Below are positions 8,904 to 17,296 of a DNA stretch of 64,000 nucleotides, one piece after another; position 1 is the stretch's first letter, and the number at the start of each line of letters is the position of its first letter. The notes under the pieces were generated by a model. The model was not told the DNA's origin. It made no database searches and was given only the letters and a program-made list of their open reading frames with translations. The stretch is from positions 1 to 64,000 of the forward strand of contig NVXU02000058.1 of the NCBI GenBank assembly GCA_002734065.2, read 5' to 3'. Position numbers and translations under genes: made by a program. This DNA comes from Fluviicola sp. (GTDB lineage: Bacteria > Bacteroidota > Bacteroidia > Flavobacteriales_D > Crocinitomicaceae).

Positions 8904-10126
8904 TATTTCATACCCATCAAAAGAAGCTCAATGTCTTTGTATTTTAAGTCGAAAACTTTACCCAGAACTTCGCTTGTGAGGTGTCCTTTGTAGATGTAAA
9001 CGCCGCTTCTAAAACCTACGTCTTGAATTATTAATTCTTTGCAACCACCCATACGCCCCATATTCATTAGGATTGGTGAGAAGATGTTACTCAAAGCAAA
9101 AGATGCTGTTCTTGAAACACGTGACGCTATATTGGGTACGCAATAGTGAATGATATCGTGTTTTCTAAAGGTTGGATTATTGTGCGTTGTCACTCTTGAT
9201 GTTTCAAAGACTCCCCCTTGATCGATACTTATATCTATCACAACGGAACCCGGTTTCATGTTTTGAATCATTTCTTCCGTCACCACACAAGGCGTTCTTC
9301 CCAGCGGTGCTCTCAATGCTCCAATAACGACATCGGCACGCATCAGTGATTTTGCCAAAACTTTAGGTTGAATAACGGAAGTATAAACCCTCGTTCCTAT
9401 ATCGTTCTGCAATCTGCGCAATTTAGAAAGAGAATTATCGAACACTTTAACGGATGCTCCTAATCCCAAAGCGCAACGTGTGGCATTCTCTCCGACTGTT
9501 CCTGCACCAATAACTACGACCTCAGTAGGTTGAACGCCGGCAACTCCGCCAAGCATCAATCCTTTTCCGTTGTAGAATGAAGAAAGCAATTCTCCAGCCA
9601 CCAACATCGCTGTACTACCAGCAATTTCGCCCATTGCTCTCACAACAGGGAAAACACCACTATCATCTCGGATATAATCCCAAGCAATGGCTGTTATTTT
9701 CTTCTTTATTAATTTTTGAAGAATTATTTTTGGTTGAATCGAAATCTGCAATGCCGAAATAAGCGTTTGATTTCCTGGCATCATTGCTACCTCATCTTCA
9801 TCGGGAGGTGCGACCTTGAAAATAATATCACAAGCAAAAACTTCCTTTCTGTCATGGCAAATTTCTGCCCCCGCTTCACTGTAATCGTTGTCCGAAAAAT
9901 TAGAGCCTTCTCCACTTTTCGTCTCTACTTTTACGCGGTGTCCATTAGCAACAAGTAAAGAAACAGTCTCAGGCACCAATGCCACTCGACGTTCTTGAAA
10001 TGAAATTTCTTTTGGAATTCCGATGTACAGATTACCCTTTTTGCGAGCAACTTCTAACATTTCTTCTTTCGGTAGAAGACTGCCTTGCTGCATCAGATGT
10101 TTTAAAATCTCTGGATCTGTAATCAT
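8903..10126 (-). CDS. ald: alanine dehydrogenase
   Basis: 407 aa. The N-terminal part has the substrate-domain pattern of Ald and transhydrogenase alpha (IGIPKEISFQERRVALVPETV). A Rossmann motif GAGTVGENA lies at about 205-213, followed by SVKVFDNSLSKLRRLQ, and the C-terminal part has the DISIDQGG and HYCVPNIA segments typical of Ald. It would convert L-alanine and NAD to pyruvate and ammonia, in the cytoplasm. Residues 1-30 are an extra N-terminal stretch compared with the roughly 370 aa classical enzyme, as in other Bacteroidota. An imperfect -7 box (TATCTTCG on the - strand, 10152-10159) lies upstream. Ald near tsaE and porX is an arrangement I recall from other Flavobacteria. Confidence 0.9.
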   Translation of the reverse strand: MITDPEILKHLMQQGSLLPKEEMLEVARKKGNLYIGIPKEISFQERRVALVPETVSLLVANGHRVKVETKSGEGSNFSDNDYSEAGAEICHDRKEVFACDIIFKVAPPDEDEVAMMPGNQTLISALQISIQPKIILQKLIKKKITAIAWDYIRDDSGVFPVVRAMGEIAGSTAMLVAGELLSSFYNGKGLMLGGVAGVQPTEVVVIGAGTVGENATRCALGLGASVKVFDNSLSKLRRLQNDIGTRVYTSVIQPKVLAKSLMRADVVIGALRAPLGRTPCVVTEEMIQNMKPGSVVIDISIDQGGVFETSRVTTHNNPTFRKHDIIHYCVPNIASRVSRTASFALSNIFSPILMNMGRMGGCKELIIQDVGFRSGVYIYKGHLTSEVLGKVFDLKYKDIELLLMGMK

Positions 10127-10267
10127 ATATCAGGGTTTGAATTCTGTTATACGAAGATATGGAGAAATGGTTGTAAATAAAAAGATTTTTTTTTAGAGTT
10201 GATTAACCGCGGATGCACGGATAAAAATTGAAGTGACTAGAAAAAGTTCGTTATTGATTTGCATGAT

Positions 10268-10310
10268 TTTAACTTCCCCCTTTGGAGGGGGAATGAGGGG
10301 GAGGACATTT
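10268..10310. repeat. GC-rich hairpin element between ald and the Cys-motif protein gene
   Basis: TTCCCCCT TTGG AGGGGGAA forms an 8-bp perfect stem (about 10272-10291) and is followed by a further G-rich stretch (TGAGGGGGAGG). It is far more G+C rich than its surroundings. It lies in a 212-base gap between the promoter side of ald and the 3' end of the next gene, so it could act as a terminator for the gene at 10339-11256, although no U tract follows on that strand. It looks like a dispersed repeat. Confidence 0.5.
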
Positions 10311-10338
10311 TTTATTTCGGTTTAAAGAAAGGATTTAA

Positions 10339-11256
10339 TCACTGCTTTACAACCCTAATCGTCTCACTGAAGTTTTTCGAACTAATCGCAATTAAATACA
10401 TTCCTGCTTTTTCTTCTGATAAGTCCACTGGAAGCTCAAAAGTGCCTCTTTCGAAGTCTTTGTTGGCTATTTCTGTCACTAATTCTCCCTGAAGATTGAA
10501 AAGCATGATTCTCATAGTGGTTTTTTCTGCTATTTCGAGTTTTAAGGTAGAAATTGACCTCGTTGGGTTTGGAAAAGGCGTTGCAGAGAATTCTGTCGGG
10601 AGAATACGACCTAAATCATCGTATTCAGTGATTGGTTCTGGAATGGTATCTTCGAGATATTCTTCGTATTGAGAAATGTACACCATTGCGCCCATGTTCA
10701 CATAAGTCAGTCCAACTCCACAAGCGAATACTTCCTCTTGAATATTTATTGAATCTCGATTTTTCAGAATAACAACATCTCCCATTAATTCAACAGGTTC
10801 TTCAATTTCAGTTTCAGGAACCACCTTAGTTACAGTAGTAGTTTCTACTTTTTCTTTCTCAACTTCATCTTCTAGAACAGGTTCTTGAGACAATACAACC
10901 ACCGCTTTCTCTTGAAACTCTTTTACCGCTATTTTTTCTTGCTCCGTCGTGCAGCTCAATACTGACAAGCCAAACACGACTACCAGTGAGAATAATATTG
11001 CACGATTCAACGTTGCTCTGTTGCTCAACTTCCAAGCATAAAACTCACTGTTCAGTGCAGATTCTTGCGTTGTTAAAATTCTTCCGCAAACTTCTTGACC
11101 TTTTAACTTTAGGAGAATAGATTTGATTTCTTCGTTACTCCTTTTGGTAAAATCATAAACTGATTTAGAACATTTCTGGCAGAATGCACCTTTTTGGTTA
11201 GGCGACATTTCATTCCAGTTTTCTGAGCAAGGTTTTGAGATTTGAATTCCTTTCAT
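10339..11256 (-). CDS. Cys-motif membrane protein with T9SS type A-like C-terminal domain
   Basis: 305 aa with no N-terminal signal peptide. Residues 1-62 carry the pattern C-x3-W-x2-M ... G-x-FCQKCSKSVYDFT ... CGR, a short Cys-containing domain seen at the start of many Bacteroidota proteins. A single hydrophobic segment follows (about 85-103) and ends in LSC. After it come an acidic linker rich in E and V and then a T9SS-like domain (about 225-305, FPNPTRSISTLKLEI, LFNLQGELV, GMYLIAI). I infer an N-in signal anchor with the C-terminal part outside. A sorting domain without a cleavable signal peptide is odd. The function is unknown. Confidence 0.72.
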   Translation of the reverse strand: MKGIQISKPCSENWNEMSPNQKGAFCQKCSKSVYDFTKRSNEEIKSILLKLKGQEVCGRILTTQESALNSEFYAWKLSNRATLNRAILFSLVVVFGLSVLSCTTEQEKIAVKEFQEKAVVVLSQEPVLEDEVEKEKVETTTVTKVVPETEIEEPVELMGDVVILKNRDSINIQEEVFACGVGLTYVNMGAMVYISQYEEYLEDTIPEPITEYDDLGRILPTEFSATPFPNPTRSISTLKLEIAEKTTMRIMLFNLQGELVTEIANKDFERGTFELPVDLSEEKAGMYLIAISSKNFSETIRVVKQ

Positions 11257-11318
11257 AAGCTAAAATTTTGTGTTTGATAAGTAGATGCAAGAATTTGGAG
11301 GATTCCATAAAATATTAT

Positions 11319-11326
11319 TACTTTTG
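11319..11326 (+). promoter_or_regulatory. promoter of the lipoprotein gene at 11350
   Basis: TACTTTTG fits TAnnTTTG and lies 24 bases before the start codon. TTTG at 11294-11297 is a possible -33 box, with 21 bases between. Confidence 0.5.
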
Positions 11327-11349
11327 GTAATACCTAAACAAACCCAATT

Positions 11350-12180
11350 ATGAAATTTTATATTATTATTCTAACTACACTTATACTATTAGCATGTACT
11401 AATCAAAATGTTAATGATCAAAAAAAGATAGATTCTGAAACTTTAACTGCTGATAATAATCAAGACTTATCCGAAGATTGGAATCTGAGTCATTCTTTAC
11501 AGATTGAGAATGAAGACATAGTATTAAATATTGCTGACTCATTTTATAATAAAATAAAGCCTGAAACAAACTGTGACGAAATTCTTAAAGAATGTATCGA
11601 CTCCTTAGAATTAGTAATTAATGAGATTGATTCTTTAAATTGGAGCAAAGATTGGCAAGTCAACGAGGAAAAGGAGAAAGAATTATTAAAAAAAGGAATC
11701 CATGTTGATTATAGTGAAGGAATGGGATATCTCACCCTATACCACCAACCAATAATTTCAATTTTTAAACCTTGCTTGTCAAAAGAATTAATTAAATATT
11801 TGGACAATCTAGATAATGAATCAATTGAAGGTTGTTATGATGACGGTGGCATTATTGTGTCATTTAAAACAATTGCTAAAAGAATGCTGTACAGAAAAGA
11901 ACTCATAGATAACAACCCCAATTTCATTTTTATAGATGACTGCAAAGAAGCATTTAACTACTTTGTTGGAGACTTAATCTATGGAAGTGATAATTCCCGT
12001 GTTTATTTAAACGACAACTCTGTTAAAGAAGCATACTTATATATCATTGACAAAAGTTCAAATCCTGAATTAAATAAATCTTTTAAGCAGTTTTATGACT
12101 CAGTTAAGGCTAACAATTTTAAAGAAAATGATAAGACTTCAAAGCTAAAAGAACAACTTTACAATTCTATTAGGTACTAA
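11350..12180 (+). CDS. hypothetical lipoprotein
   Basis: 276 aa. A lipoprotein signal (about 1-16) ends in the lipobox LLAC, so the mature protein should be anchored in a membrane facing the periplasm or cell surface. The rest is acidic and rich in D, E, N and K, with five to six Cys residues. I recognise no domain. It lies between two minus-strand genes and has its own promoter box, so it is a single-gene unit inserted in the ald-tsaE-porX neighbourhood. The stop is 13 bases before a 7-base repeat array. Confidence 0.75.
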   Translation: MKFYIIILTTLILLACTNQNVNDQKKIDSETLTADNNQDLSEDWNLSHSLQIENEDIVLNIADSFYNKIKPETNCDEILKECIDSLELVINEIDSLNWSKDWQVNEEKEKELLKKGIHVDYSEGMGYLTLYHQPIISIFKPCLSKELIKYLDNLDNESIEGCYDDGGIIVSFKTIAKRMLYRKELIDNNPNFIFIDDCKEAFNYFVGDLIYGSDNSRVYLNDNSVKEAYLYIIDKSSNPELNKSFKQFYDSVKANNFKENDKTSKLKEQLYNSIRY

Positions 12181-12193
12181 AAGAATCCGCGGA

Positions 12194-12221
12194 AATTATT
12201 AATTACTAATTGCCAATTGAA
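12194..12221. repeat. degenerate 7-base repeat array over the tsaE stop codon
   Basis: Four units, AATTATT AATTACT AATTGCC AATTGAA, are in exact 7-base register. Read on the - strand the array encodes the last residues of TsaE and contains its TAA stop codon. Confidence 0.65.
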
Positions 12222-12618
12222 GAATCCTAACATCTCCTTCCTTCCTCATCCTCACTTCAACAACCCCCTCCGGCAACAATCTCTCAATCTTATCCGGCCA
12301 TTCAATGAAGCAAAAACTATCCGAGTAAATCATTTCCTCGACTCCGATGTCCAAGGCCTCTTCTTCGCTTTCGATACGAAATAAGTCAAAATGATAAATG
12401 CTTCCGAACATTTCGCTTTCGTAAATGTTGACCAAGGAATAGGTTGGCGAACCTTCTACTTCTTTGATTCCCATAGCGTGGAGCAAAGCGGTGATGAAGG
12501 TTGTTTTGCCCGTTCCCATTTCTGCATGGAAAGCAAAAATTTTCGCATCGCCCATATTCTCCAAGAATTGTGTAGCAGCAAATGGCAAATCTGTTAATGA
12601 CTCAATTCTAATCTCCAT
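12199..12618 (-). CDS. tsaE: tRNA threonylcarbamoyladenosine biosynthesis ATPase TsaE
   Basis: 139 aa, the normal length. The Walker A motif is AEMGTGKTTF, followed by the TsaE-specific VEGSPTYSLVNIYE and YHFDLFRI, and later EWPD. TsaE is the small ATPase that acts with TsaB and TsaD to make t6A at position 37 of ANN-decoding tRNAs. It starts seven bases after the porX stop and is probably in one transcript with it. The final residues (LQLAISN and stop) are encoded by a 7-base repeat array, so this end has drifted compared with relatives. Confidence 0.96.
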   Translation of the reverse strand: MEIRIESLTDLPFAATQFLENMGDAKIFAFHAEMGTGKTTFITALLHAMGIKEVEGSPTYSLVNIYESEMFGSIYHFDLFRIESEEEALDIGVEEMIYSDSFCFIEWPDKIERLLPEGVVEVRMRKEGDVRILQLAISN

Positions 12619-12624
12619 TTCAAT

Positions 12625-14169
12625 TTATTTTGGCGATAATTCTATAAAAGGGATTAACAATTCTTCCAAAGAAATACCTCCGTGTTGAAAGGTATCGTTG
12701 TAATACTTCACAAAATGATTGTAATTATTCGGGTAAACAAAGAAATCTTGATCTCTTGCAAAAACGTACTCTGAATTGATGCTCGTTTTAGGCAAAAATG
12801 CATCTTGTGGATCTTTTACTTGAAAAACATCTTTATCTTTATACGATAAACTTCTTCCTGTTTTGTAGCGTAAATTGGTGTTCACCGACTTTTCTCCAAC
12901 AATTTTTACAGGATGATTCACTCTCACTGTACCGTGGTCAGTCGTTATCATTAAACGCTTTCCAGCTGCCGCAACTTTTTTTATGATGTCTTGCAATGGA
13001 GAATGTTCAAACCAAGAAACAGTCAATGAACGATAAGCCGACTCATCGCCAGCCAACTCTTTTATCACCTCCATTTCAGTTCTTGCATGAGAAAGCATAT
13101 CCACAAAATTGTAAACAATCATGTTCAAATCGTTGTCCAATAACTGGTTGAAATTATCAGCCAATTTCTTTCCTGCGGTAAGGTTGGTGATTTTATTGTA
13201 CGACCATTTCACATCTCTATTCAAACGTTTCAATTGCGTTTCGAGCAACTCTTTTTCGTACATATTCTTGCCACCTTCATCCTCTTCTCCCACCCAATAT
13301 TGCGGGAATTTCTTTTGAATTTCTGACGGCATTAATCCTGCAAAAAAGGCGTTTCTTGCGTATTGTGTTGCTGTTGGGAGAATAGAATAGATGATTTCTT
13401 CATGATTCACCGTGAAATATTTCGCGAAAATAGGTCGTAACATCTTCCATTGGTCGTAGCGGAGGTTGTCAATAACAATAACGAACAAATCTCCATCATC
13501 TAACTTAGGATTGATCTTATTTTTGAATAAAGTATGAATCATTTCTGGTGCATCCTCTACTCCGTTTAGCCAATCGAGGTATTCACTCTCAATGAATTTA
13601 GCAAACTGCGCATTTGCCTCTTTCTTTTGCATTTCGAGAATTTCTTTCATTCCCGTATCCTCAATGTCGTTGAGTTTTAACTCCCAATAAACCAACTTAT
13701 CATAGACTTCGAACCATTCATCAACATCTAAACGACCGCCCAATTGCATGCCCAATTCTCTAAATTCTTGCTGATAATTAGAATTCGTTTTTTGCGAAAC
13801 CAACTTGCTCGTGTCTAAACTTTTCTTGATAGACAACAAAATTTGATTCGGATTCACTGGTTTTATCAAATAATCGGCAATATTACTGCCAATTGCTTCT
13901 TCCATGATGTATTCTTCCTCACTTTTGGTAATCATTACTACAGGAACGTGCGGTTTTGCTTGCTTAATTTTTGTCAACGCATCCAGACCCGTAATTCCTG
14001 GCATATTCTCATCCAAGAAAATAATGTCAAATTCTTCCTCCGCACTTTTTTCAACAGCCGTAGCACCGTTATTACAAGGGGTAACTTCATAACCTTTTGC
14101 TTCCAAAAAGAGAATATGTGGCTTTAATAAGTCAATTTCATCGTCTGCCCAAAGGATTTTTATCTGCAT
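12625..14169 (-). CDS. porX: PorX, response regulator with PglZ phosphatase-like domain (T9SS regulator)
   Basis: 514 aa. The receiver domain (1-120) has the acidic pair D9-D10, phosphoacceptor D53 (FLDENMPG) and a conserved K in MITKSEEEY. A helical linker (about 125-205) follows, then a PglZ/alkaline-phosphatase-type domain (about 205-514) with VIVIDNLRYDQW, NFVDMLSHART, TTDHGTVRV and FQHGGISLEE. This combination is diagnostic of PorX. With the PorY kinase it controls type IX secretion and gliding in Porphyromonas and Flavobacterium; the PglZ domain has been shown to be a phosphodiesterase acting on oligonucleotides in P. gingivalis. It is divergent from the HD gene and followed by tsaE. 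Confidence 0.95.
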   Translation of the reverse strand: MQIKILWADDEIDLLKPHILFLEAKGYEVTPCNNGATAVEKSAEEEFDIIFLDENMPGITGLDALTKIKQAKPHVPVVMITKSEEEYIMEEAIGSNIADYLIKPVNPNQILLSIKKSLDTSKLVSQKTNSNYQQEFRELGMQLGGRLDVDEWFEVYDKLVYWELKLNDIEDTGMKEILEMQKKEANAQFAKFIESEYLDWLNGVEDAPEMIHTLFKNKINPKLDDGDLFVIVIDNLRYDQWKMLRPIFAKYFTVNHEEIIYSILPTATQYARNAFFAGLMPSEIQKKFPQYWVGEEDEGGKNMYEKELLETQLKRLNRDVKWSYNKITNLTAGKKLADNFNQLLDNDLNMIVYNFVDMLSHARTEMEVIKELAGDESAYRSLTVSWFEHSPLQDIIKKVAAAGKRLMITTDHGTVRVNHPVKIVGEKSVNTNLRYKTGRSLSYKDKDVFQVKDPQDAFLPKTSINSEYVFARDQDFFVYPNNYNHFVKYYNDTFQHGGISLEELLIPFIELSPK

Positions 14170-14184
14170 TGCGTTATATTTTTT

Positions 14185-14192
14185 TAAATTTG
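14185..14192 (+). promoter_or_regulatory. -7 promoter box of the HD-domain gene
   Basis: TAAATTTG fits TAnnTTTG and lies 18 bases before the ATG at 14211, in the 41-base gap between porX and the HD gene. It supports a start at 14211 rather than the open frame from 14097, which would overlap porX by 73 bases. Confidence 0.5.
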
Positions 14193-14210
14193 ACCTTAAG
14201 TTCTAAAAGT

Positions 14211-15470
14211 ATGCAATTGGATTCAAAAGTCAACATTAATAATAAGAAGAAAATAGTTAACGACCCCGTTTACGGTTTTATTACAATACCGCACGAAATT
14301 ATTTTCGATGTAATTCAGCATCCTTATTTCCAAAGATTGCGGAGAATTAAACAGCTAGGACTAACGCACTTAGTCTATCCAGGCGCTTTGCATACACGTT
14401 TTTCTCACGTCATTGGAGCAATGCACTTGATGACAAAAGCCGTTGCAACCATCCGAAGAAAAGGGCATGAAATTACAGAAGAGGAAGAAAAAGGTGTTTT
14501 GTTTGCGATTCTTTTGCATGACATCGGACACGGTCCGTTTAGTCATGCTTTGGAACACGATATTGCTTCAGGTGTAAGTCACGAAGAAATTTCAGCTTAT
14601 TTTATTGCTCAGTTGAGCAAAGAATTTAATGGAGAATTGGATTTAGCACTGACGATTTTTGCCAATAATTATCACAAAAAGTTTTTACATCAATTGGTTT
14701 CCAGTCAACTGGATATGGACAGAATGGACTACTTGAACCGAGATTCTTTCTATTCTGGAGTCAGTGAAGGCAAAATTGGCAGCGACAGAATCATAGAAAT
14801 GATTGACGTGAAAGATGGCAACCTTGTTTTGGAAGAAAAAGGCATTTATTCTATCGAAAAGTTTATCGTTTCCCGAAGATTGATGTATTGGCAAGTTTAC
14901 ATGCACAAGACCGTTGTTTCGGGAGAATATATGTTGATTCACATTCTGCGGAGAGCCAAAGAATTGGTGCAACAAGGTACTCGATTATTTGGAAGTCCAG
15001 CACTACTCTACTTCATGGAGAATAACGTTTCCAAAGAAGCGTTTAAGAATGAGAAAGCTGTTTTAGAAAAATTTGCCCTACTCGATGACTTTGACATTCT
15101 TGGAGCGATAAAAGTCTGGCAATTCTGCGATGATAAGGTTTTGTCAGAACTGTCAAAAAGATTGGTTAATCGCGACCTGTTTAAAATTGAAATTTCGAAA
15201 GTTCCATTCTCCGAGGATAGAATAGCAAAGGTTAGAAATAACATTAAACAATCTCTGCAACTTTCTGATAATGAGATAGATTACTTCGTTTACTCTGACG
15301 TTCTCAGAAACAATGCCTACAATGAAGACAGAGAGAACATTAACTTATTAATGAAAAACGGAGATGTCATTGATTTGGCTGAAGCTTCCGATAATTTGAA
15401 TATTTCAGCGTTATCTAAGCCCGTTGAGAAGTACTTTTTGTGCTATCCGGTTACAAGTAGTAATGTGTAA
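14211..15470 (+). CDS. HD-domain phosphohydrolase (dGTPase-like)
   Basis: 419 aa from the ATG at 14211 (MQLDSKVN). HD metal-binding motifs are clear: HTRFSHVIGAMHL, LLHDIGHGPFSHALEHD and later SQLDMDRMDYLNRDSF. The IQHPYFQRLRRIKQLG motif is typical of the YdhJ/SAMHD1-like group of HD proteins, which act on nucleotides, often deoxynucleoside triphosphates. The substrate here is not known. It is divergent from porX, an arrangement I recall in other Flavobacteria. The C-terminus (SSNV and stop) lies in a 7-base repeat array. A decayed copy of codons around 15278-15325 is found at 17220-17259. Confidence 0.9.
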   Translation: MQLDSKVNINNKKKIVNDPVYGFITIPHEIIFDVIQHPYFQRLRRIKQLGLTHLVYPGALHTRFSHVIGAMHLMTKAVATIRRKGHEITEEEEKGVLFAILLHDIGHGPFSHALEHDIASGVSHEEISAYFIAQLSKEFNGELDLALTIFANNYHKKFLHQLVSSQLDMDRMDYLNRDSFYSGVSEGKIGSDRIIEMIDVKDGNLVLEEKGIYSIEKFIVSRRLMYWQVYMHKTVVSGEYMLIHILRRAKELVQQGTRLFGSPALLYFMENNVSKEAFKNEKAVLEKFALLDDFDILGAIKVWQFCDDKVLSELSKRLVNRDLFKIEISKVPFSEDRIAKVRNNIKQSLQLSDNEIDYFVYSDVLRNNAYNEDRENINLLMKNGDVIDLAEASDNLNISALSKPVEKYFLCYPVTSSNV

Positions 15471-15486
15471 TTGACAATGAATAATT
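15459..15486. repeat. degenerate 7-base repeat array over the HD gene stop codon
   Basis: AGTAATG TGTAATT GACAATG AATAATT are four units in exact 7-base register with the consensus NNNAATK. The TAA stop of the HD gene is inside the second unit. Confidence 0.6.
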
Positions 15487-15519
15487 GCCCCACATTTTAA
15501 CAAACTAAAATAATACTAA

Positions 15520-17214
15520 ATGTATCATAAAAAATTATTTTTATCGTTTTCATTCTTATTGTACAGTTTGAACTTATTCTCAGCAACCTACTATGTTTCT
15601 TCAACTTCTGGAAACGATGGTAATTTAGGCACGTCTTCAACTTCTCCTTGGCAAACAATTAATAAAGTTAATACCGAAGCTCTTCTCCCAGGCGATTCTG
15701 TCTTATTTAAAAGAGGCGAAACGTGGAGAGGTCAACTAATTCCGCAAAGTGGCAGTAATGTCTCTGAAATTTTCTACGGCGCCTATTCTTCAGGGGATAA
15801 ACCTATGATTCTTGGATCGATTAACAAGAGCAACACTTCGGACTGGGTAGATCAGGGAGCTAACATTTGGGAAAGCACTCAGGTTTTCTTCACTGATGTT
15901 GGTAACATCATTTTCGACAACGAATTAAGTGTTGGTTTCAAAAAATGGAATCTCGTTGACCTACTAATTCAGGATGATTATTGGTACGACTTAGTTTCGG
16001 GCAGAGTTTCTGTTTTCTCAACGAGCAATCCTGCGCTTAGTCATACAGTCATTGAATTAGCTTTGAGAGAGCACATTGTTAATCAAGAGAACAAAAGCGA
16101 CATCACTTTTGACAATTTAAGCATTAAATATGGTGCTGCACATGGTTTTGGAGGTGGAAACACAGCGAATATTGCAATTACATCCTGTGATATCTCGTAC
16201 ATTGGTGGTGGCGACCTCAATATGGATGGGCTCATTCGTTTTGGTAATGGAGTTGAATTCTGGGGAAATGCCTCCAATAACTCGGTGGAAAAATGTCGAA
16301 TTTGGGAAATTTATGATACTGGCGTTACCAATCAGAATCATACAAATACTGCTGTGCAAGAAAATATAAGGTATCGCAACAACTTAATTTGGAACTGTGG
16401 ACTTGCCTCTTTTGAATACTGGAACAGGCCTGTAACATCGACTACTTCTAATATCTATTTTGAGAATAACACCTGCCTTTTTGCAGGAAGCGGCTGGGGA
16501 GTTCAACGACCAGATTATCATGGAATTCATGCAGTGATAGATGCAAACCCTGCTCAAACAGATACTATCTTCATTCGCAACAATATTTTTTACAATGCAC
16601 AACGTTCTATTTATGCGGTAGAAGACAACATCAATGGTTTTATAGATTTGGATTACAATTTAATTAATCAGAATCTCGCAACAGATACCTTATTCGCTAG
16701 TTTTCCATCCTTTACTCTCTTCACTTTTGCTTCGTTTACTGCATACACAAGTGCAACTGGCAAAGATGTGAATTCTATCACAGGAGTTCCCGAGTTTGTT
16801 GATTTGAGTGGACTTAATTTTCAATTGACTAACCTTTCTCCTTGCATTGATGCTGGAACTGCCGTCAATTTAACGGATGATTTTAACGCTGATTTACGAC
16901 CTTTCTACGGAGGGTTTGACATTGGCGCGTATGAATACTCTGGTCCGTTAAGTGTAGCAGAGAATAGTATTGAGAAAGTGAGAATATTTCCGAATCCTGC
17001 TAAAGAGTCTATTTTTATTTCAGAAATAGAGAGTTTTGGAAGTAATGCAAGTTTATTGATTGTTGATGCGCAAGGAAAAATTATTCGTGAAGCTTCTCAT
17101 TTTAAGTTTTCTGAGAAGATAGATACAAGTCAACTTACTGAAGGCATCTATTTATTGGTAATTGAATCAGAAACTGGAGAGAAAGCGATTGGAAAAATGC
17201 AAATTCTCCGTTAA
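15520..17214 (+). CDS. secreted right-handed beta-helix protein with T9SS type A sorting domain
   Basis: 564 aa. The signal peptide (about 1-22) ends in FSA. The mature start YYVSSTSGNDGNLGTSS...PWQTINKVN and FKRGETWRGQL is typical of parallel beta-helix polysaccharide-binding or lyase-like proteins. Repeating strands with N and G turns follow (NNSVEKCRIW, NIRYRNNLIWN, SNIYFENNTCLF, TIFIRNNIFYN). A T9SS type A domain closes the protein (about 485-564, IFPNPAKESIF, GIYLLVIES). I infer binding or cleavage of extracellular polysaccharide; no catalytic residues can be assigned. It sits alone 49 bases after the HD gene. Confidence 0.82.
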   Translation: MYHKKLFLSFSFLLYSLNLFSATYYVSSTSGNDGNLGTSSTSPWQTINKVNTEALLPGDSVLFKRGETWRGQLIPQSGSNVSEIFYGAYSSGDKPMILGSINKSNTSDWVDQGANIWESTQVFFTDVGNIIFDNELSVGFKKWNLVDLLIQDDYWYDLVSGRVSVFSTSNPALSHTVIELALREHIVNQENKSDITFDNLSIKYGAAHGFGGGNTANIAITSCDISYIGGGDLNMDGLIRFGNGVEFWGNASNNSVEKCRIWEIYDTGVTNQNHTNTAVQENIRYRNNLIWNCGLASFEYWNRPVTSTTSNIYFENNTCLFAGSGWGVQRPDYHGIHAVIDANPAQTDTIFIRNNIFYNAQRSIYAVEDNINGFIDLDYNLINQNLATDTLFASFPSFTLFTFASFTAYTSATGKDVNSITGVPEFVDLSGLNFQLTNLSPCIDAGTAVNLTDDFNADLRPFYGGFDIGAYEYSGPLSVAENSIEKVRIFPNPAKESIFISEIESFGSNASLLIVDAQGKIIREASHFKFSEKIDTSQLTEGIYLLVIESETGEKAIGKMQILR

Positions 17215-17219
17215 AAATT

Positions 17220-17259
17220 GATTGCTTCGTCTATTCCTAGAAACAATACCTACAATGAG
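17220..17259 (+). pseudogene. decayed partial copy of the HD gene 3' region
   Basis: These bases align with 15278-15325, inside the HD phosphohydrolase gene. The shared core AGAAACAAT-CCTACAATGA differs at one base, and GATT-CTTCGT-TA-TC lies before it; about seven bases are missing between the two blocks. The frame is not kept. It is too short to be functional and looks like the relic of a local duplication. A 7-base repeat array starts three bases later. Confidence 0.5.
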
Positions 17260-17261
17260 TT

Positions 17262-17296
17262 ATTATTAATTGCAAATTACTAATTACACATTGCTA
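17262..17296. repeat. degenerate 7-base repeat array at the stop of the gene at 17294
   Basis: ATTATTA ATTGCAA ATTACTA ATTACAC ATTGCTA are five units in exact 7-base register with the consensus ATTNCNA. On the - strand the array begins with TAGCAAT, whose TAG is the stop codon of the neighbouring gene. Confidence 0.7.

Noticed and set aside
14097..14210. Upstream extension of the HD gene
   Set aside because: It would overlap porX on the other strand, the conserved HD start is at 14211, and a -7 box lies at 14185.
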